A stretch of DNA of 64,000 nt from Cohnella candidum (GTDB lineage Bacteria > Bacillota > Bacilli > Paenibacillales > Paenibacillaceae). The stretch is taken from contig NZ_CP033433.1 in the NCBI RefSeq assembly GCF_003713065.1, positions 4,675,501 through 4,739,500 of the forward strand, written 5' to 3'. Positions 58,860 to 64,000 of the stretch are shown here, one piece after another (the first letter of the stretch is position 1; every line of letters starts with the position of its first letter). Position numbers and translations under genes: made by a program. The notes beneath the pieces were generated by a model. The model worked only from the letters and a program-made list of their open reading frames with translations. It did no database searches and was not told the DNA's origin.

Positions 58860-59684
58860 ATGAAAACCAAAAAGGGCTTGGCGCTGACCGGCAACTACGT
58901 GCTGCTGATCGTCCTTGGGGTTCTTTTCGCCCTTCCATTCCTATACACGCTGTACACGTCCCTTGTGACGATGCAAGACGTGAACCATTTGGCGGGTTTT
59001 TCGAAATGGACCCTGGCCAACTACAAATTGTTCTTCACGAACGATGCCTATAACGTGCCGCAATGGCTTTGGAATACCGTGGCCATGACGGCGATCGTGA
59101 TCGTCGGCAACCTGATCATCAACCCGATGGCGGGCTTCGCGCTGGCGAAGCTGGATTTCGCGGGCAAGAAGTGGATTTACTGGATCGTCGTCGCCACCAT
59201 GATGGTGCCGTACCAAATGATCCTGATCCCGGTATACGTGAACGTAGCCCATCTCGGCTGGTTGAACTCGGTCCTCGGGCTCACGATTCCGTTCCTGTAC
59301 CAGAGCTTGTACATTTTCATGCTGCGCCAGTTCTTCATCAGCATTCCGGGCGAGTTCATCGAAGCCGCACGGCTGGACGGGCTCACGAAAATGGGGGCGT
59401 TCTGGCGGATCGTTTATCCGCTGGCGAGATCTTCGCTCATCACGATGTCGATCCTCGCGTTCTCCGGTACGTGGAACAGTTATCTGATTCCGAGCACGTT
59501 CACGAGCGACCCGACCAAGTACGTGCTGGTCGTCGGTTTGAACAGCGTGAAGGACATGTTTTTCGAGAACACGCCGCTCATCATGGCGGGCGTCGTGCTC
59601 GCCACCTTGCCGATCCTGGTGTTCTTCTTCATCTTCCAGAAACAGTACATCGAAGGCGTATCCAGTTCCGGCGTCAAAGGCTAA
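58860..59684 (+). CDS. Sugar ABC transporter permease, MsmG/MalG type
   Basis: 274-residue permease with six helices and EAA loop IEAARLDGLTKMGAFWRIVYPLARS. ATG 58860 is chosen since AAGGAG, which overlaps the end of the upstream gene, lies 8 bases before it; an in-frame GTG at 58851 overlaps the upstream stop but is too near that site. It completes the importer; the two glucosidase genes follow in the same direction. Confidence 0.92.
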   Translation: MKTKKGLALTGNYVLLIVLGVLFALPFLYTLYTSLVTMQDVNHLAGFSKWTLANYKLFFTNDAYNVPQWLWNTVAMTAIVIVGNLIINPMAGFALAKLDFAGKKWIYWIVVATMMVPYQMILIPVYVNVAHLGWLNSVLGLTIPFLYQSLYIFMLRQFFISIPGEFIEAARLDGLTKMGAFWRIVYPLARSSLITMSILAFSGTWNSYLIPSTFTSDPTKYVLVVGLNSVKDMFFENTPLIMAGVVLATLPILVFFFIFQKQYIEGVSSSGVKG

Positions 59685-59715
59685 CGAGATCATTCACGGG
59701 AAGAGGCGTTAACGG

Positions 59716-61809
59716 ATGGATTACCGCGTGATTAAAGAAGGGGATTTGTTCTTCCTGACGGACGTGCATGGGGACGTGACCGGCAACGACGAAGCCGGCC
59801 ACGGCTTATATACGCAGGACACCCGGTTTCTGAGCCGGATGGAAATGCTGATCGACGGGGAGAAGCCGACGCTTCTCGCCTCGGAAGGGACGAAAGGGTA
59901 TTTCGCGTCCATCCGGTCGATGAAGGTCAGCAAAGACGAAGGCGCCATTGAGATGCTGCGGGAGCGCTACATTCAAGGCGGCATTCTGCATGAACGCGTA
60001 TCGCTGACGAACTTCTTCCCCGGAGAGGTCCGGTTCGACTTCGCTGCCGCTTTCGACGCGGACTTCCAGGACATGTTCATCGTCCGCAAATACCGGACCG
60101 GCGACGTCGGGGAAATCGTCGACCGCGACATCGGACCGAGCGGCATGTCCATTCGGTACCGAGGCAAGGACGAAATCGAGCGGGAGACTCAGGTCGCATG
60201 GGATTGTGCGGAGGCCGCTCAAGCCGGACCCGACGGCTGCTTCCACTTCGCGGTGTCGCTGGCGCCGAAGGAGACGAAGCGGATTTGCTTTACGGTGACG
60301 CCGGTCATCGCCGGAAAGGTGCCGGAAGCGCGCTCCTTCGAAGATGGACTTGCGCTGCTGGAGCAGTCGTACGACAGTTGGCGGGCGGAAACGACCGGCG
60401 TCGCTTCCGACGTGCCGGCGTTCGACGAAATCTACCGCCGCGGCGTCACGGACGTGCGCATGCTGATGACCGACATTGGTTACGGCGACGTGCCGGTGGC
60501 GGGCCTTCCGTGGTTCGCGGTGCCGTTCGGCCGCGACAGCCTGATCACTTCGCTGTTCATGCTGCCGCTGAACGCGGGTAAAGTGCGGGGAACGCTGCGC
60601 ACGCTTGCGGCGACCCAAGGCGAGAAGACCGACCCGTGGCGGGACGAGCGCCCGGGCAAGATCATGCATGAGATCCGTTTCGGCGAGCTGGTGCAAACGG
60701 GACAATCCCCTTTCGGTCCCTATTACGGGACGGTTGACGCGACGCCGCTGTTTCTGGTGGTGCTCGGGGAGTATGTCCGTTGGACCGGAGACGCCGCGCT
60801 GGCGGAGGAATTGAAGCCGAACGTGCTGCGAGCGCTGGCTTGGATCGATGAGAACGCCGGCGGCACGGAGGGCGGTTTCCTGAGCTATCGGCAGGAAGCC
60901 GAGAAGGGGTTCCCGAACCAGGGTTGGAAAGACTCGTCCAACTCCATCGTCCATGAAACCGGCGAGTATGCGTCTTCCCCGATCGCGCTCTCCGAGGTAC
61001 AGGGCTATGCCTATCAAGCGAAGAAAACCCTCGCGCCGATCTTCCGGTTGCTTGGGGACGTTGAACTGGCGGACCGGCTGGAACAAGAAGCCGCCGCGCT
61101 GCAAGCTCGGTTCGAAGAAGCCTACTGGATGGAGGACGAGCGGTTTTACGCGATTGCGCTCGACGAGGATGCCCGGCAGGTTCGCTCGGTCTCCTCGAAT
61201 CCGGGACATCTGCTGATGTCGGGCCTTCCCGAGCGTTCCCGCGCGGAGTCCGTTGCCCGGCGGCTCGTGTCGGAGGACATGTTCAACGGGTACGGCGTGC
61301 GCACGATGAGTACCCAAGCGACGGGCTACTATCCGATGAGCTACCACAACGGCAGCGTATGGCCGCATGACAACGGCATGATCCTGCTCGGTCTCGGCAA
61401 GCTCGGGCTCAAGCAGGAAGCGGGCCGCGTCATCACCGGTTTGCTCGACGCTTCCTCCCATTTCGAATACCGACGGCTGCCGGAGCTGTTCTGCGGCTAT
61501 GGTTCTTCCGAGTCGGACGGCCCGGTGCCGTATCCGACGACCTGTTCGCCGCAGGCTTGGGCGGCCGCGACGTCTTTCGCTTTCGTGCAGGCGATGCTCG
61601 GCATCGACCCGAACGTGCCGGAGCGGAAGATCGCGCTCAATCCGTTCCTGCCGGAAGGATTCGGCGAGCTGACGGTAAGCCGCTTGCCCGTGGGGCAAGG
61701 GCATCTCACCGTCAAGCTGGTCCGGACGCCCGGTCAAGACGATTACGGCAAGGTTCGCATCGAAGTCGTCGACAACACGACCGGCTGCGAGTTGCAAATC
61801 CAGGAGTAA
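59716..61809 (+). CDS. Amylo-alpha-1,6-glucosidase-like (glycogen-debranching family) enzyme
   Basis: 697-residue enzyme. The N-terminal GDE-type beta domain (about 1-200) has LFFLTDVHGDVTGNDEAGHGLYTQDTRFLSRMEM, the family signature. The C-terminal (alpha/alpha)6 barrel (about 245-670) has AGLPWFAVPFGRDSLITSLF, NQGWKDSSNSI and SYHNGSVWPHDNGMI. Such proteins lack a signal peptide and act on imported branched or alpha-1,6-linked glucans. It lies 13 bases before the GH13 gene. The exact substrate is not settled, since related proteins also include mannosylglycerate-type hydrolases. Confidence 0.85.
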   Translation: MDYRVIKEGDLFFLTDVHGDVTGNDEAGHGLYTQDTRFLSRMEMLIDGEKPTLLASEGTKGYFASIRSMKVSKDEGAIEMLRERYIQGGILHERVSLTNFFPGEVRFDFAAAFDADFQDMFIVRKYRTGDVGEIVDRDIGPSGMSIRYRGKDEIERETQVAWDCAEAAQAGPDGCFHFAVSLAPKETKRICFTVTPVIAGKVPEARSFEDGLALLEQSYDSWRAETTGVASDVPAFDEIYRRGVTDVRMLMTDIGYGDVPVAGLPWFAVPFGRDSLITSLFMLPLNAGKVRGTLRTLAATQGEKTDPWRDERPGKIMHEIRFGELVQTGQSPFGPYYGTVDATPLFLVVLGEYVRWTGDAALAEELKPNVLRALAWIDENAGGTEGGFLSYRQEAEKGFPNQGWKDSSNSIVHETGEYASSPIALSEVQGYAYQAKKTLAPIFRLLGDVELADRLEQEAAALQARFEEAYWMEDERFYAIALDEDARQVRSVSSNPGHLLMSGLPERSRAESVARRLVSEDMFNGYGVRTMSTQATGYYPMSYHNGSVWPHDNGMILLGLGKLGLKQEAGRVITGLLDASSHFEYRRLPELFCGYGSSESDGPVPYPTTCSPQAWAAATSFAFVQAMLGIDPNVPERKIALNPFLPEGFGELTVSRLPVGQGHLTVKLVRTPGQDDYGKVRIEVVDNTTGCELQIQE

Positions 61810-61822
61810 AGGAGCCTCCGCG

Positions 61823-63424
61823 ATGAAGAAAACATGGTGGAAAGAAGCCGTCGTTTACCAGGTTTATTGGCGGAGCTTTCTCGATACGGACGGAGACGGA
61901 TACGGCGACCTCGAGGGCGTCATCCGCAAGCTGGATTACATCAAGGAGCTCGGCGCGGATGTCGTGTGGCTGAATCCGTGCTACGGTTCGCCGGACGTCG
62001 ATAACGGCTACGACATTTCCGATTACCGGTCCGTCATGCCGAAGGCCGGCACGATGGACACGTTCGAACGGCTGCTGAAGGAAGTCCATGCCCGAGGCAT
62101 GAAGCTGATCATGGACTTGGTCGTGAACCATACTTCGGACAAGCACCCGTGGTTCATCGAATCCCGGTCGTCCAAGGACAACCCGAAGCGGGATTACTAC
62201 ATTTGGCGGAAGGAAGCGAACAACTGGCGCTCCTACTTCACGCCTTCTACTTGGGAGTACGACGAGGCGACCGAAGAGTATTATTTCCACTCGTTCGCCG
62301 TCGAGCAGCCCGATTTGAACTGGGCCAACCCGCAGGTGCGGGAAGAAATCTACGACATGATGCGCTTCTGGCTCGACAAAGGGATCGACGGCTTCCGCAT
62401 GGACGTCATCAATCTGCTGGCCAAGCAGGAAGGTTTCCCGGACGCGGAAAATCCCGACGACATCTCCTATTTGGGCAACAACCCGGGCATTCACGAGTAC
62501 CTGCATGAGATGCACGATCGCGTCCTGAAGCATTACGACGTCTTCACCGTGGGCGAGATCCCCTTCGTTACGCCGGAGGACGGCGTGCTGTACGTGGGAG
62601 AGGACCGGGGCGAGCTGAACACGCTGTTCCATTTCGAAGTGCTGGATTACATGGCGCATTGGGACATGAAGAAGTTCAAGGAAATCCAAAAACGCTGGTA
62701 CGACGGCATGTGGGGCAAAGGCTGGAACTCGCAGTTCATGAACAACCACGACCACACCCGCGTCGTCACCCGTTTCGGAAACGATCGCGAATACCGCGTG
62801 GAATCGGCCAAATGCTTCGCGACGCTGACCCATACCCTTCCGGGAATGCCGTACGTGTATCAGGGTGAAGAGATCGGCATGACCGGCGTGCGGTACCCGT
62901 CGATCGACGATTACAACGACATCGCTTTGAAGAACAAGTACAAGGAAGAAGTGGCCAAGGGTAGGGACCCGCAGGAAGTGTTCGACAGCCTGCTCCATCT
63001 GGCGCGGGACAACTCGAGAACTCCGATGCAATGGGATGAATCCGCAAACTCCGGGTTCAGCGAAGGCGATCCATGGCTCAAAGTGAACCCGAACTATAGT
63101 GAGATAAACGTCAAGCAGGCGCTGGCGGATCGGGATTCCGTTTTCTATTACTATCAAAACCTCATCCGGCTGCGGAAAGAGAACGAAGTGATGGTGTACG
63201 GAAGCTATGAGCCGATTCTCGAAGATCATCCTCAGTTGTACGCCTACTTCCGCGCGCTTGGAGACGAGAAGTGGTTCGTCCTGCTGAACATTTCCGAACA
63301 GGAAGTTCGAGCGGAGCTGCCGGAAGAGGTTGCGTCCCGGTTGGGCGAGACGATCGTCCGCAACTACCATAAGGCTGATACTCTTGTGCTGAAGCCGTAC
63401 GAAGCCCGAGTTTACAGGATTTGA
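61823..63424 (+). CDS. GH13 alpha-glucosidase (oligo-1,6-glucosidase/MalL group)
   Basis: 533-residue GH13 enzyme: TIM barrel with MDLVVNHTSD, the nucleophile Asp194 in GIDGFRMDVIN, acid/base Glu245 in TVGEIPF and the transition-state Asp in NNHDHTR. QVYWRSFLDTDGDGYGDLEGVIRKLDYIKELGADVVWL is typical of the GH13_31 alpha-glucosidase/oligo-1,6-glucosidase group. The residue after the nucleophile motif (Val in MDVIN) is the one that separates alpha-1,6- from alpha-1,4-preferring enzymes, and Val favours alpha-1,6. AAAGGAG lies about 9 bases upstream. Last gene of the alpha-glucan locus; it degrades the imported sugar to glucose in the cytosol. Confidence 0.92.
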   Translation: MKKTWWKEAVVYQVYWRSFLDTDGDGYGDLEGVIRKLDYIKELGADVVWLNPCYGSPDVDNGYDISDYRSVMPKAGTMDTFERLLKEVHARGMKLIMDLVVNHTSDKHPWFIESRSSKDNPKRDYYIWRKEANNWRSYFTPSTWEYDEATEEYYFHSFAVEQPDLNWANPQVREEIYDMMRFWLDKGIDGFRMDVINLLAKQEGFPDAENPDDISYLGNNPGIHEYLHEMHDRVLKHYDVFTVGEIPFVTPEDGVLYVGEDRGELNTLFHFEVLDYMAHWDMKKFKEIQKRWYDGMWGKGWNSQFMNNHDHTRVVTRFGNDREYRVESAKCFATLTHTLPGMPYVYQGEEIGMTGVRYPSIDDYNDIALKNKYKEEVAKGRDPQEVFDSLLHLARDNSRTPMQWDESANSGFSEGDPWLKVNPNYSEINVKQALADRDSVFYYYQNLIRLRKENEVMVYGSYEPILEDHPQLYAYFRALGDEKWFVLLNISEQEVRAELPEEVASRLGETIVRNYHKADTLVLKPYEARVYRI

Positions 63425-63429
63425 TGAAT

Positions 63430-63474
63430 GAGGCCGTCCTAAGCAAATTCGTTTGCTTACGGGCGGCCTTTTTT
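63430..63474 (+). terminator. Terminator of the alpha-glucan operon
   Basis: Stem AGGCCG..TAAGCAAA pairs with TTTGCTTA..CGGCCT around a TTCG loop, with a small internal bulge and six T. Confidence 0.85.
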
Positions 63475-63543
63475 GCGTTGACGCATAAACCGATTCAGAA
63501 AAGCGAACGTTAAGTGGAAAATGTGGGAAAAGGAATTGCGCGT

Positions 63544-64000
63544 ATGTCCGTTGTTGTTTTCCTCCTGCTCGCGTGGTTTAGCGTGATGGTTTTGGTAACC
63601 TTGCCGTCTAAGCTGCCGCTGATTGTCAATGTGCTTTTGTTCATGGCCATCGACATCGTGCTCACGAACAAGTTGACCATCATTGGCTTTAATCTGCAAT
63701 GGTTTAAAATCCACACGGACAGCGTACTCCGGTTCCTTTCCTTGATTCTGCACAATGACGTAACCGTTACGTTCGCTCTCCTGGTTTTCGCCAACGTGTT
63801 TCTGTTGACTCCGCATGCCGGCGCGAGATGGGCCGTTTCACTCTATGCATTCCTTTTCCAGATTCTCAGCGGGCTCACGCTCCGATGGAATGGCGTACTC
63901 ACCGATGTGTCGTGGAACTTCATGAAAGAGTCGCTCATGATCGCGCTGATGATGGGGTACACCTTGCTCGTGGGAAGCATTCTGCAGCGGATGGCCGCGA
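63544..64000 (+). CDS. Small polytopic membrane protein, 3' end outside window
   Basis: 152 codons from ATG 63544 run open to the right edge. Four to five hydrophobic segments are visible, starting VVVFLLLAWFSVMVLVTL. The N-terminal layout (LLAW..V, then a KLPL/KLTL turn, a second long helix and an FNLQW/FEEMN segment) resembles the 157-residue protein at 5630-6103, so both may belong to one uncharacterised membrane family. AAAGGA lies about 9 bases upstream. Function unknown. Confidence 0.65.
   Translation, partial: MSVVVFLLLAWFSVMVLVTLPSKLPLIVNVLLFMAIDIVLTNKLTIIGFNLQWFKIHTDSVLRFLSLILHNDVTVTFALLVFANVFLLTPHAGARWAVSLYAFLFQILSGLTLRWNGVLTDVSWNFMKESLMIALMMGYTLLVGSILQRMAA

Noticed and set aside
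59806-61797. 663-codon antisense open frame
   Set aside because: Shadow of the debranching-type enzyme gene in GC-rich sequence; no family pattern and rich in His, Arg and Gln as such shadows are.
61712-63370. 552-codon antisense open frame
   Set aside because: Shadow of the GH13 gene, whose catalytic residues are all intact.

Overview
The window (about 57 percent GC, dense, with strong AGGAGG-type ribosome binding sites) looks like the chromosome of a Paenibacillaceae bacterium, Paenibacillus or Cohnella-like. The evidence is repeated YesM/YesN kinase-regulator pairs beside sugar ABC transporters, SLH and stalk-domain surface proteins, DUF3231, MpsC (DUF2294) and GH130/DUF1861 enzymes. No rRNA, tRNA, CRISPR array or intact insertion sequence was seen.

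Left end (1-6.6 kb): the 3' end of a type II Wadjet plasmid-defence operon (jetC, cut by the window edge, and jetD), a Phd/YefM-RelE/ParE-like toxin-antitoxin pair, two small membrane proteins on the minus strand, and a truncated Uma2 remnant. From 6.7 to 12.8 kb are single genes: a secreted CpdB-like nucleotidase with a LysM wall anchor, an M24 peptidase, a sulfite-oxidase-like enzyme, a small helical protein and a DUF3231 protein.

The most distinctive region is 12.86-18.33 kb. A predicted inactive kinase domain fused to a LuxR helix-turn-helix is followed by two short tandem-duplicated genes for double-glycine leader peptides, a hairpin terminator, a cytosolic parvulin prolyl isomerase, and an ABC exporter carrying two cyclic-nucleotide-binding domains and a C39 peptidase. 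The set reads as a self-contained system that makes, cleaves and exports two small basic proline-containing peptides. No classical tailoring enzyme lies inside it. I do not recognise it as a named system.

18.3-23.3 kb holds a DUF1444-like gene, an AT-rich isochorismatase-family gene, an AraC regulator divergent from a GH30 glycosidase, a five-copy 51-bp tandem array in the 3' region of the GH30 gene, and a decayed ABC ATPase gene. 23.4-32.4 kb is a glycan locus: membrane-bound AraC regulator, LplB/LplC-type permeases, a binding lipoprotein, a PP2C-like phosphatase, DUF1861 and GH130 enzymes, probably for beta-mannoside uptake and phosphorolysis. 32.6-34.7 kb has a sporulation-type histidine kinase, an MpsC-like protein and an unusual HPr-like protein behind a good CcpA (cre) site.

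35.1-45.9 kb is a ribose-type ABC importer with a creatinase-like peptidase, followed by a YesM/YesN pair and a convergent membrane-anchored binding protein. 46.1-47.0 kb is a gene-free stretch made of two further tandem arrays, again with 51-bp units. 47.0-52.9 kb codes for an SLH surface protein, a stalk-domain protein and a very large BTAD/ATPase/TPR regulator. 53.1-63.4 kb is an alpha-glucan locus: YesM/YesN pair, binding lipoprotein, two permeases, a debranching-type glucosidase and a GH13 alpha-glucosidase. The window ends inside another small membrane-protein gene that resembles the one at 5.6-6.1 kb.
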